A stretch of 45,608 nt of DNA from Candidatus Obscuribacterales bacterium (GTDB taxonomy: Bacteria > Cyanobacteriota > Vampirovibrionia > Obscuribacterales > Obscuribacteraceae). The notes below the pieces were generated by a model. The model was given only the letters and a program-made list of their open reading frames with translations, was not told where the DNA came from and ran no database searches. Shown piece after piece: positions 8,320 to 17,383 of the stretch (within the stretch, counting starts at the first letter, position 1; every line of letters begins with the position of its first letter). The stretch is taken from positions 1-45,608 of the forward strand of contig JAIELX010000034.1 of the NCBI GenBank assembly GCA_019752635.1. Reading direction: 5' to 3'. The translations under genes were made by a program, and so were the position numbers.

Positions 8320-9414
8320 TTATTTACTGCGAACCCACTGAGCGGCTCGCCGGAGCGGCTCTGTTACTCTCCACGAACTTGACGAAAGCAGCGCCCCGAC
8401 TTCTTCTTGTGACCGGTCTCGCTCAGCGGTTAGTTGGCGAACCGTTTCCTCAAGTTCGCGATTTCTTTCGGCTAGTTGTTCATCACTTTGCGCCCGTTGA
8501 GCAATTGCACTCTGTAGTTGCGTATTCTCGGACTGCAATTGCGTAATCGACTTTTTCAAACTTGTAATGTGATTATTCAAGTGAGCCGCGTCAAAGGCGC
8601 CGGACAAACGCTCTTCAGGGGCTACAGACGCTTTGTATTTACGAGAAATTTCTTCGCTCACTATTGCATGTGTCGTTTCTGTCTCAAGCGAAACTTTGAA
8701 AGGCTCTGCTTCGCGCTTTTGCATAATTGCATGGACGTTGAAACATGGCACTTGTTTGAAGACTCGACTGTCCGCATCGACCGGCTGTAGCCAATCGTCT
8801 CGTACATCGGTGCTCAAACCGGTCAAATCATTTACGCCGGCCAGCACGGCAAAACATTCCCTAAGCTCGTAGTTGTTAGCTTTTGCCAGGTCGCTGAAGA
8901 ACAAAGGTGTGTAGCAGTAGTAGCCATGATCCATGTAACCGCTCATTGGCACTATGCAGTAGATCACTCCTCCTATTCGCAAAGAGTCGTGAATCACCTT
9001 GAAACAATTCCACTGGTTAAAGATGTGCTCGGTTGTTCCAAAGTTGAGGACAACGTCGAAACGGTCGTGATGCTCAAAAGGTAAAGAATCGAAATTCAGA
9101 TCCAGCAATTCCGTTCTTGGCGCCGGCGCAACGTCGATACCAAGATAGTCGATGTAAGTGAGATCTGCGATTTCCGCAAAAAAAGTCGTGCGCTCTCCCG
9201 GTCTGGGAGTTGAAAAATAAACTAGACGCTCCAACTCTTTCTCAAGGTCCTCTCCGCTTAACCTGCTGCCACCCTGATGAGCTAAAAACTCCTTTATTTG
9301 CTCAGCCTTTGCGTAGTAGACATTCTGAGGACCGATATCCAAAATTCGGTTCTTCTCGGGGCTTAGCAGTCCCTGCTTCTGGAGATGGAGGATAGATACC
9401 ATGCTTAATCCCAA
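8320..9414 (-). CDS. Methyltransferase-like protein with C-terminal coiled coil
   Basis: The N-terminal part carries ILDIGPQNVYYAKAEQ and, further on, FDVVLNFGTTEHIFNQWN and IGGVIYCIVPMSG, as in class I methyltransferases. A long heptad-rich coiled coil follows (the segment from ITSLKKSITQLQ onward), ending in LLSSSSWRVTEPLRRAAQWV. An SSWRxTxPLR tail of this kind is common at the end of coiled coils in glycan-assembly enzymes. The start is placed at TTG 9414 because AAAGGAGGT stands 5 nt before it; the ATG at 9402 has poor spacing and the frame extends to 9504 without a ribosome site. The coiled coil probably mediates oligomerisation or docking to a glycosyltransferase complex. Confidence 0.72.
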   Translation of the reverse strand: MGLSMVSILHLQKQGLLSPEKNRILDIGPQNVYYAKAEQIKEFLAHQGGSRLSGEDLEKELERLVYFSTPRPGERTTFFAEIADLTYIDYLGIDVAPAPRTELLDLNFDSLPFEHHDRFDVVLNFGTTEHIFNQWNCFKVIHDSLRIGGVIYCIVPMSGYMDHGYYCYTPLFFSDLAKANNYELRECFAVLAGVNDLTGLSTDVRDDWLQPVDADSRVFKQVPCFNVHAIMQKREAEPFKVSLETETTHAIVSEEISRKYKASVAPEERLSGAFDAAHLNNHITSLKKSITQLQSENTQLQSAIAQRAQSDEQLAERNRELEETVRQLTAERDRSQEEVGALLSSSSWRVTEPLRRAAQWVRSK

Positions 9415-9565
9415 GCGGTACCTCCTTTGGCCGGAGAGCCCGGCCCGCACTTTGCCGCATTCATTATATCCACTGGCAGGTCCGGGAATCCATGCGGTCT
9501 GCACAATGAAAAGATTCAGGCAGTTTGGCTAAGAAACGCTTAAATGAGAGCCGTTTAGAGGAGCT

Positions 9566-10837
9566 TCACTGAAAGATTGAATTAGGGCTGGCGCGAAAAA
9601 TAGATCTGACTTCACCGGCAAACGACCGAAATACTTGGTTCTTCGTCGAGACTTTAATCTCGCTATCGTAGCTCAAGCTCAAAAGGCAGAGTCTCACGTT
9701 TTCTGTTTGCAGCGCTGAAGAGGGAACAATCGGGATTAAGGAACCAGGCATGGCAAGCCCCTGTTTCAAAGGATTATCGTCAATAACCAGGTCTATACAG
9801 TCTGTAAGCTGCAGCAAGTTTATGAACGATACTGCCAAGTGACCGGCCCCGAAAACAGCTATCTTGTTATTGCCAACACGAAACGATTTAAGTCGCTTGC
9901 GACATTGCTGAGCCACTGCCTGGAGAGAATCCTTGAAACCGTTGATGAGCTCGCGTTCAGCCTGAAGAGGCATCAGGCTAACAGGTCGAGTTTGAGATTT
10001 ACTCTTCACAAGAACTGAGGAGATAGACTCATAGGGATAGGTATAGGTCTTAAATCGCACAGTCTCCAATCCGGCCAGTTCAAGACAACGTCCGAGCGTG
10101 TGCTTGGTAAAGTAAATTGTATGCTCTTCCCACAGGGAGCTATATTCCTGCAAGTGCAGATCTCGTTCACAGTCGGGCACCTCCAGAAGCAGGTAACCGT
10201 CAGCCCCGGCCAGTGTCTTTAATGCCGACAGAAAGCCTTGTAAATCATGGGAGTGTTCGACAATAGCTCTGGCTACCACTAGTCTTGAAGCACCAAGTCG
10301 TTCATGCAATTCTTCAGCCTGACGGGTGACACGTTCCTGAATTGTCTCGATGCCGGCACCGACCTCCCCGATGTGCAGATCCTCTTTAGTCCGGAGAACG
10401 ACCGTTTCGGAAAAACCGCAATTTTTCAATTTCTGGAGCAAACGTCCATCGATAGGACTTAAACCAAGAATCTGGCTGCTTTTCCCAATTGGCGTGAATG
10501 AGCAAATGAAGTCCGCAACATCATCGAGGTGCTGCTCAGGCTCGGTGTACGTAACACCGCCGTTCGGCACTCGTACAAGATTTGGTGGCGGAGGGTCGAT
10601 TAGCTGAACTGTGAGGCAAGAGATACATGAACCCACGCGCAAGCGATATTGTGGCGGGGAGGGATTTATCCGGTGATGAGCGTGCGAGGTTGCTTCCCGA
10701 AAGGAGCTTTTGGTGCTATCACCTGTGTTGTTGAGCGGAACAAATCTGTTGGAAAAGGGCTGATCCCCGAAGTCGAGAAGTACCTTCAAGGTACGTTCAA
10801 GACATACTACACAGCGGAAGTCTTCTTCGCTCGCCAT
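9566..10837 (-). CDS. Zinc-finger C-methyltransferase-like protein (variant)
   Basis: The layout matches NDP-sugar C-methyltransferases. There is an N-terminal C-x2-C pair (CVVC) and a second one (CISC) forming a zinc site, then a SAM-dependent core, then a C-terminal Rossmann-like domain with IAVFGAGHLAVSF and LVIDDNPLKQG. An EEHTIYF segment retains the Glu-His pair of the family. SAM motif I is unusual, reading ILGLSPIDGRLL where the neighbouring paralogue has VEIGSNDGSLL. The ATG at 10837 is chosen because it lies 7 nt after the upstream stop; an open frame continues to 10897. The gene is probably co-translated with the WbuC-type cupin before it. Confidence 0.78.
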   Translation of the reverse strand: MASEEDFRCVVCLERTLKVLLDFGDQPFSNRFVPLNNTGDSTKSSFREATSHAHHRINPSPPQYRLRVGSCISCLTVQLIDPPPPNLVRVPNGGVTYTEPEQHLDDVADFICSFTPIGKSSQILGLSPIDGRLLQKLKNCGFSETVVLRTKEDLHIGEVGAGIETIQERVTRQAEELHERLGASRLVVARAIVEHSHDLQGFLSALKTLAGADGYLLLEVPDCERDLHLQEYSSLWEEHTIYFTKHTLGRCLELAGLETVRFKTYTYPYESISSVLVKSKSQTRPVSLMPLQAERELINGFKDSLQAVAQQCRKRLKSFRVGNNKIAVFGAGHLAVSFINLLQLTDCIDLVIDDNPLKQGLAMPGSLIPIVPSSALQTENVRLCLLSLSYDSEIKVSTKNQVFRSFAGEVRSIFRASPNSIFQ

Positions 10838-10844
10838 GTACTCT

Positions 10845-11414
10845 TTATACACTGCCCGGTCCGTCAAATGATAAAGGGAGCGGCGCCTGTCCGGCAAGGA
10901 ACTGATCTATCGAGACCTTGAGATATTCCAGGAATTTCTTGGACCGGTCATCGGACTGTGGTGGAGACCAAGGCGCATGAATGGTATCAGAGTTGTTGAA
11001 GGGGCCATTTGTGACCTCGTGAATCAGCACCGATTCGCTACGCACTACCACTGTGTGGAAAGACGACCGAGAAAGCCGATAAAAGAACGCCAATCCCGAT
11101 TCGTAATCACCTAATTGCACTACAGTCTCCATGTCGCCGGCATCATTGAAAATCACCACGTCTACTTGCCCTTTAATAACATGGAACGATTCCACTTTCC
11201 CCGGATGTTTGTGCGGGCGTACATAGTTATCACGTGCAATCAAAACGAACATCTCATGCAACGATTCGGAGTCATCGCCATGAGCGCAAAAGCGTACACG
11301 CCCCGTAGCTGAAGCAGGCAAGCGAGTATCAAGCAGTTCCAGATCCGACCGTGATACTTGTACGATCGGCTCGTCGCTGAACAGTACCTCAAAGCTTCTC
11401 TCGCGGGGCGGCAT
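10845..11414 (-). CDS. WbuC-family cupin-fold protein
   Basis: The 189-residue protein has an N-terminal CAHGDDSESLHEMFVLI segment, then PHKHPGKVESFHVIKGQVDVVIF and a SFHTVVV strand. This is the cupin core of WbuC-type proteins found in O-antigen and capsule clusters, with the H-x-H and Glu positions of a metal site present. The start at ATG 11414 has GTAGGAGCCA immediately upstream. It sits between two C-methyltransferases with gaps of 6-7 nt on either side. Members of this family have no firmly established reaction; a role in sugar modification or in regulating glycan assembly is inferred from context. Confidence 0.82.
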   Translation of the reverse strand: MPPRERSFEVLFSDEPIVQVSRSDLELLDTRLPASATGRVRFCAHGDDSESLHEMFVLIARDNYVRPHKHPGKVESFHVIKGQVDVVIFNDAGDMETVVQLGDYESGLAFFYRLSRSSFHTVVVRSESVLIHEVTNGPFNNSDTIHAPWSPPQSDDRSKKFLEYLKVSIDQFLAGQAPLPLSFDGPGSV

Positions 11415-11420
11415 TGGCTC

Positions 11421-12713
11421 CTACTCCACTGCGACGGCGGCGGAAACTCCCGCGGCGCTTCCAAACACTTGCAGCTCCGGAAGGGGCACAACGAAGGAAC
11501 CGCCGTCGGCAAGGTAAGATTGATGACGCTTGGAAATCGGTTCGAAATATTTCCACGCTAAGACCACGACACAATCGGGTTTTCGTTCATAGATAGCGTC
11601 TGAATGAACAACGGGTATGTGAAGTCCGGGGCTAAAGAGTCCGGCTTTCTGCGGGTTGTCGTCAATCAAATAGCTAAGGAATCGACCTAACTCAAAATGG
11701 TAGATAAGCGTCGTCACAGTGGATGATGCGCCAAAGCCTGCGATGCTGCCGCCGTCATTTTTGATCTGGTTAAGTAGGTCGTGCAGTCGGGATTTCACGT
11801 CGTCCAATTCTGTGGCAAAGTGCTGAAATGTTTTGATTTCCCTAAGGCGCATTGCCTTCTCGAGGGCTATCAGCTCATTGACGGACGCCCCGACTTGTCG
11901 GGTTCCTTTATGCATCACATAGCAGCGTATGGAACCGCCTTTGGAGGAGATGCGTTCAGCATGAACCATCTCCATGCCGTGTTTTCGGAAAAATTGAACC
12001 AGCGGCTCAATCGAATGGTAACTTACGTGCTCATGATAGATCGTGTCGAACACACGGCCTTCAATCGTGTCAACGAGGTACGAGACTTCGAAAACGAACA
12101 CCCCATGAGGCGCTAGCAAAGCCTTAACACCTGCAGTGACATCATTCATGTTGTCGATATGAGCATAAACGTTGTTAGCACAAATTATCGCCGCGGCACC
12201 GCGATTCTCTTTGATCTGTCCGGCCAGGTGACTGGTGAAAAATTCCGGAAGGGTTTCTATTCCGTCTGTCGTTGCTGTTTCAGCGATTGAACGAGCCGGG
12301 TCGATTCCCAAAACAGAGTACCCGCGTTCCTTGAAGATCTTAAGTAATGAACCGTCATTACTGCCAATTTCAACTACAAACTCCCCTGCGGGAATCGCGA
12401 AAAGAGCTACAACGTCTTTTGCATACTGTTGAAAGTGCCGCACCAGCCCTGGTGAGCTTGCGGTCTTGAAGTTGTAGTTCTTAAAGAGGATCGATGCGTC
12501 GACAAAGTCTATGTGCTGTGCGTGACCACAATCCTTACAGAGAAAAACATCTAGAGGGTATTTTTTCTGTTGCTCCGACAGACGTTCGCGGCTAATATAC
12601 TCGTCGGCAATCGGAGAATTCTTCAATGCCAATGCCAATTCAAGATTTCTGCTGGAACATAATCTACAAGTGTCTCTGTGGTGCAAATCCGTCTCAATTG
12701 TTTGAGTGTTCAT
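11421..12713 (-). CDS. NDP-sugar C-methyltransferase (zinc-binding)
   Basis: The 430-residue protein has all three parts expected of TcaB9/EvaC-like NDP-hexose C-methyltransferases. An N-terminal zinc domain carries CRLC and CKDC. The SAM core has FVVEIGSNDGSLLKIF, NNVYAHIDN and the YHEHVSYHS motif that includes the catalytic Glu-His pair. A C-terminal Rossmann-like domain has IAGFGASSTVTTL and LIDDNPQKAG. The reaction is methyl transfer to the carbon next to the keto group of an NDP-4-keto-deoxyhexose, giving a branched-chain sugar. The ATG at 12713 overlaps the upstream SDR stop by 4 nt. Confidence 0.88.
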   Translation of the reverse strand: MNTQTIETDLHHRDTCRLCSSRNLELALALKNSPIADEYISRERLSEQQKKYPLDVFLCKDCGHAQHIDFVDASILFKNYNFKTASSPGLVRHFQQYAKDVVALFAIPAGEFVVEIGSNDGSLLKIFKERGYSVLGIDPARSIAETATTDGIETLPEFFTSHLAGQIKENRGAAAIICANNVYAHIDNMNDVTAGVKALLAPHGVFVFEVSYLVDTIEGRVFDTIYHEHVSYHSIEPLVQFFRKHGMEMVHAERISSKGGSIRCYVMHKGTRQVGASVNELIALEKAMRLREIKTFQHFATELDDVKSRLHDLLNQIKNDGGSIAGFGASSTVTTLIYHFELGRFLSYLIDDNPQKAGLFSPGLHIPVVHSDAIYERKPDCVVVLAWKYFEPISKRHQSYLADGGSFVVPLPELQVFGSAAGVSAAVAVE

Positions 12714-13495
12714 TGTCCATTTCCTCTCGACGTCTGAAACGATAATAAACTTCGCGCAATCGTCTCTTGGGAGACAAGAGACGCCCCACCGTCGACCACA
12801 AGGTTTTGACCGGTAACAAAGGAAGCAGCATTGCTGCAGAGGAAGGATATTACTTCAGCAACTTCTTCTGCCCGGCACATTCTTCCCAGAGGTGTGATTC
12901 GGGCTTGGAGTTCAGTGAGTCCATGGGCATTCCTGTAGAACTCTGTCGACTCTTCCTTGACGAAGGTTCCCGGTATGACTCCATTAACGCGAATGCGTAG
13001 TTTCCCCAGATTTACCGCATAGAATCGGACCAATTGCTCCAAAGCCGCCTTGCAGACATGATAACTAAGTGGCTGGGTGTCGCCGACTAAAGATCCGTAA
13101 ACAGAGCCGACCATAACAATCGCGTCGCTACCGTCGCCCGAAAACTTCTCGGTCAGGAAGTCTATGACGGAGCGTGTCGCCGATACGGAAGTCTCAAATT
13201 CGCCGCTCCAGGACGCTGCGAGCGGACCTCTGTAGCGTTGCGTGAAAATCAAGTTGTTAACACTGGACATCGGACTCAGCACTTTACTCAAGTTGGTGGT
13301 CAGGAGTTTTTCATCAGAGAGGTCGACTTGAAAATAGCGATGCGCCGGTGACTCTAAACTAACTACCTCATCACCGGAGCGCGAACCGACAACCGAAACA
13401 ACATGCCCCTGCCGGAGGAATGAGTTAGCAACAACACGACCAAGTCCGCTGCTGCCGCCGATGATGACCGTATGCCGGTTGTCCTTTTCAATCAT
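12710..13495 (-). CDS. Short-chain dehydrogenase/reductase
   Basis: The protein is a classical SDR of about 261 residues. It has the dinucleotide loop VIIGGSSGLGRVV near the N-terminus, the catalytic segment VGSVYGSL and SYHVCKAALEQ (Y-x3-K), and the C-terminal FLCSNAASFVTGQNLVVDGGASL typical of FabG-like enzymes. The ATG at 13495 is preceded by AGGGA about 8 nt upstream; the open frame continues to 13576. It probably oxidises or reduces a keto or hydroxyl group on a sugar intermediate, and it is translationally coupled (ATGA) to the C-methyltransferase that follows. Confidence 0.87.
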   Translation of the reverse strand: MIEKDNRHTVIIGGSSGLGRVVANSFLRQGHVVSVVGSRSGDEVVSLESPAHRYFQVDLSDEKLLTTNLSKVLSPMSSVNNLIFTQRYRGPLAASWSGEFETSVSATRSVIDFLTEKFSGDGSDAIVMVGSVYGSLVGDTQPLSYHVCKAALEQLVRFYAVNLGKLRIRVNGVIPGTFVKEESTEFYRNAHGLTELQARITPLGRMCRAEEVAEVISFLCSNAASFVTGQNLVVDGGASLVSQETIARSLLSFQTSRGNGQ

Positions 13496-13512
13496 GGTGC
13501 TATCCCTGATTC

Positions 13513-14175
13513 CTACTCGAAATAGATAAACGAATGGTCTCCGGTGTAACCCGCTCGGTCGAACCACCACTGCCATTCGTCCGGAGTGCAGAACATCTCA
13601 CAAGTAAGCTGCCAATAAAGCAAGTTGACCTTTTCGCTTTCGTTTCTATATGACTCGACGCAGATGTACTTATCTTTGCGGCTGACACGCTCGATTTCCT
13701 GTAATGCTTTGAAGAGGTCGAAGCAATAGAGATTGTGGAGAGTGGTGATTGAAATCACCAGGTCGAATGAGTCAGCTTCAAACGGAAGCTGAGCCGCAGT
13801 TCCTGCAAGCAGATGCGGACGAACTTCGGGCTTGGCGTTCTCAATAGCATAAGCAGATACGTCTATTCCCCGAACGTTGAGACCGGGGACTGCCTGAGTT
13901 AACTCATACAGAAGAAAGCCCTTGCCGCAGCCAACATCGAGAACGGTAGAGCCGCGGCTTAGCTTGTAGTGATTGGCTAAGGCATCGGCAACAGGTCGCC
14001 AGCGCCCGTCGTACTTATAGCCACCGTATCCGGTGTGACGACTACCGTCCCAATAGTCGACGTCCCAGTTCTTCGCAAGCGCGGCCGCTTGTGCCTTGGG
14101 ATACTCATTTACTCTTGCCAGATAGTCCCTGGTAGTGCTTTTGTGAACCGCAGTCAAGAAGTCCATATAGGCCAT
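13513..14175 (-). CDS. Class I SAM-dependent methyltransferase
   Basis: The 220-residue protein has an intact core: motif I VLDVGCGKGFLLYEL, the acidic strand VRGIDVSAYAI, the motif AQLPFEADSFDLVISI and a later ICVESYRNESE. An extra N-terminal DYWDGSRHTGYGGYKYDGRWRPVA stretch precedes motif I; its second half (GYGGYKYDGRW) resembles a segment often seen in methyltransferases from glycan clusters. The start ATG at 14175 has GAGGA about 7 nt upstream. The gene overlaps the preceding APH-like gene by 22 nt, an unusually long overlap within the operon. The acceptor is unknown. Confidence 0.86.
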   Translation of the reverse strand: MAYMDFLTAVHKSTTRDYLARVNEYPKAQAAALAKNWDVDYWDGSRHTGYGGYKYDGRWRPVADALANHYKLSRGSTVLDVGCGKGFLLYELTQAVPGLNVRGIDVSAYAIENAKPEVRPHLLAGTAAQLPFEADSFDLVISITTLHNLYCFDLFKALQEIERVSRKDKYICVESYRNESEKVNLLYWQLTCEMFCTPDEWQWWFDRAGYTGDHSFIYFE

Positions 14176-15275
14176 TTTTCGTCCTCAGTGCAAAAAAGAG
14201 ACATCGACTCGTGCTTGCAAAGCTGGCGCGTCTCCAAATAAGAGAGTGCTTTATCGAGTTGCTCCTGCGTTGTGAATGAATCGGGAGAACACTCCTCGTC
14301 GCGAGTCGACGGTTCATCTGCTGCTCCTGCAGCGAAAGTTCGTCGTGATTGGCCTGCAGGCAAGAAGACGTTGAGCAGAATACAGCACCACTTGACACGA
14401 TAGAGATCAGCGAGAACTTCAACTCTGTGCCCGATTTGTCGGTCTTCATCCAAATCTGCTTCAATGAAGTTCAAGACTCTCTTGAAGTAAGGCTTGGATG
14501 GAACTGGCAATTGCGGTTGTAAGAAGAAATCGCAGACCAGCTTTGCCGGATCATCCCACCCGGAGTACTCAAAATCAAGGAAACACAACTCACCTGAGGG
14601 CAGCCTCAAGGCGTTGTGAAAACCGAAGTCCGAGGGCGAAAGACGTCGCGCGGTGCGCGGAAGTATCGCACCGGGGTCTAGATTCCTTCGCGAACAGGCT
14701 TGATCTATACGAGTCTTTGTGTCTTCCCAGGCGGGTAGCAAGTGCAAGGAGACAAAGTCGAGAAGGCGTCTATCACAGTCGCTTTCGTCAACTCTTGAGA
14801 CCAGTCTCTCAATTCGCGTCTCAACGCAGGCAACATGCTGTGAAACACTGAAACAAGCTTCGGAAGCTTCCCCCAGGGTCGCTGCTTCAGCATGGTCACG
14901 ACAGCGATTGATCATGTTGTAAAAACGAAGTGCCTGCTCCACGGCCGAATCGTTTACGTCCCCCGCTGTCAATGCGCGGCCTTCGACATTCCGGTACAGA
15001 GCCAATCCTGCGTTGGTATCACAAGCTATTGGTTCAGGAATGCATCTAATTCCATTGCCCCAGAGAAACGAACTGAATGAGAACTCCGTTCGGCAGCGCG
15101 GACGACTGTCTTCGGTATGCTGAAAATACGCTTTGAGAACTTGGGACGATGAAGCGCTATCAACGCGGTAAACTTGATTATTCTTTCCGCCCCTCAGCAT
15201 AGTTACTTTGCAGTTTTGCAGACCGTGCAAGGTTAGAAATGAGTCTATCTTGCTTGACAGAATTCGCTGGTTCAT
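14154..15275 (-). CDS. APH-family (choline/aminoglycoside kinase-like) phosphotransferase
   Basis: The protein, about 373 residues, has the kinase-like fold of the APH family. The catalytic-loop equivalent is SPSDFGFHNAL and the metal-binding strand is CFLDFEYSGWDDPAKLVCDF, corresponding to the HxDxxxxN and DFG elements. Within glycan clusters such proteins often phosphorylate small alcohols or sugars rather than antibiotics; that role is inferred. The ATG at 15275 overlaps the HAD stop as ATGA, which is why the longer frame to 15335 is rejected. A resistance function is not suggested by the surroundings. Confidence 0.8.
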   Translation of the reverse strand: MNQRILSSKIDSFLTLHGLQNCKVTMLRGGKNNQVYRVDSASSSQVLKAYFQHTEDSRPRCRTEFSFSSFLWGNGIRCIPEPIACDTNAGLALYRNVEGRALTAGDVNDSAVEQALRFYNMINRCRDHAEAATLGEASEACFSVSQHVACVETRIERLVSRVDESDCDRRLLDFVSLHLLPAWEDTKTRIDQACSRRNLDPGAILPRTARRLSPSDFGFHNALRLPSGELCFLDFEYSGWDDPAKLVCDFFLQPQLPVPSKPYFKRVLNFIEADLDEDRQIGHRVEVLADLYRVKWCCILLNVFLPAGQSRRTFAAGAADEPSTRDEECSPDSFTTQEQLDKALSYLETRQLCKHESMSLFCTEDEKWPIWTS

Positions 15276-15931
15276 TGCCTGCCAACCTCTACTGGAGCAG
15301 GAGACCGCGTGATTAGCGCAAAGGCGTCGCTCCAATCAGTCAGAAGACGCACCTCCGGGTTTTGTGATTGAACGGTGTCGCCGCGGCTAGCAGATAGTGC
15401 AGGCATAAACAAGATCTTCTCTACGCCAGGGGGGAAGTCTTGTTCAGCCAGAAACTCCGGCAAGTCATCAACGAAATGCGTGCATCCCAAGTCGCCTATG
15501 TACTGAAGCTTTCGTGCTTTGCTCTCGGCGAAAAAGACGTCGCTTAACTCCAAACCTGTTTTTTCGCAGTTGAGGATCTCGTTTGCATGCAACCAATCAA
15601 GTGCGGCCCGGTGCAAGTCATATTGTTTGCCTCGATACGGATGCCTGGTTTTGTGACTTACTATGTGCGTCTTAATCTTAAATATGCGACACAAGTGAAA
15701 AAACTCTTTAACCGCCGGAAAAGGAGGCGCATCGATAATGGCACGACCATAGACTTGCCCCTGCAATTCGGTCCACAGGTCTTCTTGTCCGCCGTTTCGC
15801 AGATAGTCCCGGATGTGTTCCTTGATCGGTTGCACCGACTCCGGAATCAGACTAAGGCTAGTCGCCTCCCGATGAAAGATTTGGTCGTAACAGATTATAG
15901 TGTTATCAAAATCGATCCCGACGACAATCAT
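15272..15931 (-). CDS. HAD-superfamily hydrolase
   Basis: The 219-residue protein has HAD motif I as GIDFDNTI (D7 and D9), a mid-chain THIVSHKTRHPY segment fitting motif II, and FVDDLPEFL fitting motif IV. The cap is small and helical. HAD enzymes of this type usually act as phosphatases; a GmhB-like step that removes a sugar phosphate is possible because the cluster contains GmhA- and HldE-like genes, but the protein is not a clear GmhB. It heads the reverse operon and is coupled by ATGA to the APH-like kinase. The pair may set the phosphorylation state of one intermediate. Confidence 0.8.
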   Translation of the reverse strand: MIVVGIDFDNTIICYDQIFHREATSLSLIPESVQPIKEHIRDYLRNGGQEDLWTELQGQVYGRAIIDAPPFPAVKEFFHLCRIFKIKTHIVSHKTRHPYRGKQYDLHRAALDWLHANEILNCEKTGLELSDVFFAESKARKLQYIGDLGCTHFVDDLPEFLAEQDFPPGVEKILFMPALSASRGDTVQSQNPEVRLLTDWSDAFALITRSPAPVEVGRQ

Positions 15932-16048
15932 GCGCAGTCCGTTTCACGCTCCTGAGGGGGGTGTCGTTGCGGGCACGATTCTAATACCGAATTAACGGGA
16001 CCGCACCAGCCCAACTAAGAATATTACATCGTTAGAACCGCCCCAAAT

Positions 16049-17383
16049 GTGAAGAGAAGCCAATTTCCGGCTGAGTTCCAGTGCTACAATGACCTGCGTT
16101 CGCCAGTGCGGAGACCCTTTGTGGCCCAGTTCTTGTCTTTGCCACTTGCCACATGCTCTGCCGTTGCATTCTACCTGCTGCTGCTCAGCTTGGTATTTCC
16201 GCCAGTAAGAAGTTCCGTCCAACGCTGCCTGTTCGCTCGTGCCGATGAGAATTACCTCATGGGTTTCGATACGATTCGCGGATTGGCGATGCTAAGCATT
16301 GCCCTCGGACACGGCTTCTGGTTCGATCAGCCTGCATTTAACAGCACTGCAGCCATGTGGCCGTGGTTGCAGTACACCGCCAAGGGCGTCGGAGTCTTTT
16401 GCGTGCTGAGCGGTTTTCTGATCTATCGTTCTGTACTGCAAAGCAGGAACCTTGTTGATGTCGGGAAGTATTTCGTCCGGCGCTTCTTCCGTATCTATCC
16501 GGTTTACTTCATCGGTATTGTTTTAGCATTGCTTTTTTCTCAATACAGCAACGGTGGAGGGATCGACTTTCCGTATCTTCTATCGGATGTGTTTATGGTG
16601 ACAACATTTGCACCGGCGACAAAATATGCAAATCCGGTGTGCTGGAGTTTGTACGGAGAGGTTTTGTTCTATCTGGCGCTGCCTCCAGTTATGTACTTGT
16701 TTAGAAAACGGATGCTGATGTTTTCCACAATCGCTTTGGCTGTGCTGGTATTTTTTGATAATCCCTCCCGCGTAATCGGTTTGTGGAGATACTTCCTGAT
16801 AGGCATCATGGCATCGGAACTTTCGAGAGAATCCAAAAAACGTGCAGTGAATTATCTTCTGATGTTTAGCGGATTGACAATGATTCTGGTGGATTTTCGC
16901 GGACCTGCATTCGACTGGGCATCTCAAATCGGTTGGGGCTGTGTGCATCCGGCGCTGGACACGCTCGGTCTAGGCATAGGCACAGGTCTGGTACTTACGG
17001 CTCTTCCCCACCTGACCGGACCGGGAAAGATGCTGGACTTCATGCCGTTACGTCTGCTCGGAACAATTTCGTACAGTGTTTTCATAGTGCATATGTTTTT
17101 CATACTGGCAAACTTCCCTTGCATCGGGCTGGCCAATAAACCACTTCTTGCGATGGCGGCAACACTACCTCCCGGCGGCTACTCCCCATGGTTCCTTCCT
17201 GGCGTCATGGTCCCGGGTATGCTGTTCTGGGGACTAGTCTGCTTTCTCTTCATCGAGTATCCGGGGATTCAGCTCGGTCGTCGGTTGTGCAAAGGCGACA
17301 GGTCCTCGCGCTCGACTGCTGGCGCAGGACCTGCGCCCCCCGCGGTACCTGCGCTGGAAGCCCTGAGCACTGGAGTTCGGTAA
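16049..17383 (+). CDS. Acyltransferase-3 family membrane protein
   Basis: The 444-residue protein has many hydrophobic segments and the family signature GFDTIRGLAMLSIALGHGFWF, with the conserved Arg and His, at about residues 72-92. Later segments include FVRRFFRIYPVYFIGI and YSVFIVHMFFILANF. Enzymes of this family acylate sugars at the inner membrane, often O-acetylating O-antigen or capsule. The frame starts at GTG 16049 with no good ribosome site; ATG 16259 just before the signature is an alternative, though an extra hydrophobic segment (about residues 37-50) supports the longer form. The C-terminal 35 residues are Pro/Ala/Gly-rich and cytoplasmic-like. The stop abuts the next GTG. Confidence 0.85.
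   Translation: MKRSQFPAEFQCYNDLRSPVRRPFVAQFLSLPLATCSAVAFYLLLLSLVFPPVRSSVQRCLFARADENYLMGFDTIRGLAMLSIALGHGFWFDQPAFNSTAAMWPWLQYTAKGVGVFCVLSGFLIYRSVLQSRNLVDVGKYFVRRFFRIYPVYFIGIVLALLFSQYSNGGGIDFPYLLSDVFMVTTFAPATKYANPVCWSLYGEVLFYLALPPVMYLFRKRMLMFSTIALAVLVFFDNPSRVIGLWRYFLIGIMASELSRESKKRAVNYLLMFSGLTMILVDFRGPAFDWASQIGWGCVHPALDTLGLGIGTGLVLTALPHLTGPGKMLDFMPLRLLGTISYSVFIVHMFFILANFPCIGLANKPLLAMAATLPPGGYSPWFLPGVMVPGMLFWGLVCFLFIEYPGIQLGRRLCKGDRSSRSTAGAGPAPPAVPALEALSTGVR

Noticed and set aside
14154..15275. APH-like gene as antibiotic resistance
   Set aside because: It is translationally coupled to a HAD phosphatase inside a glycan operon, with no resistance or mobile context.
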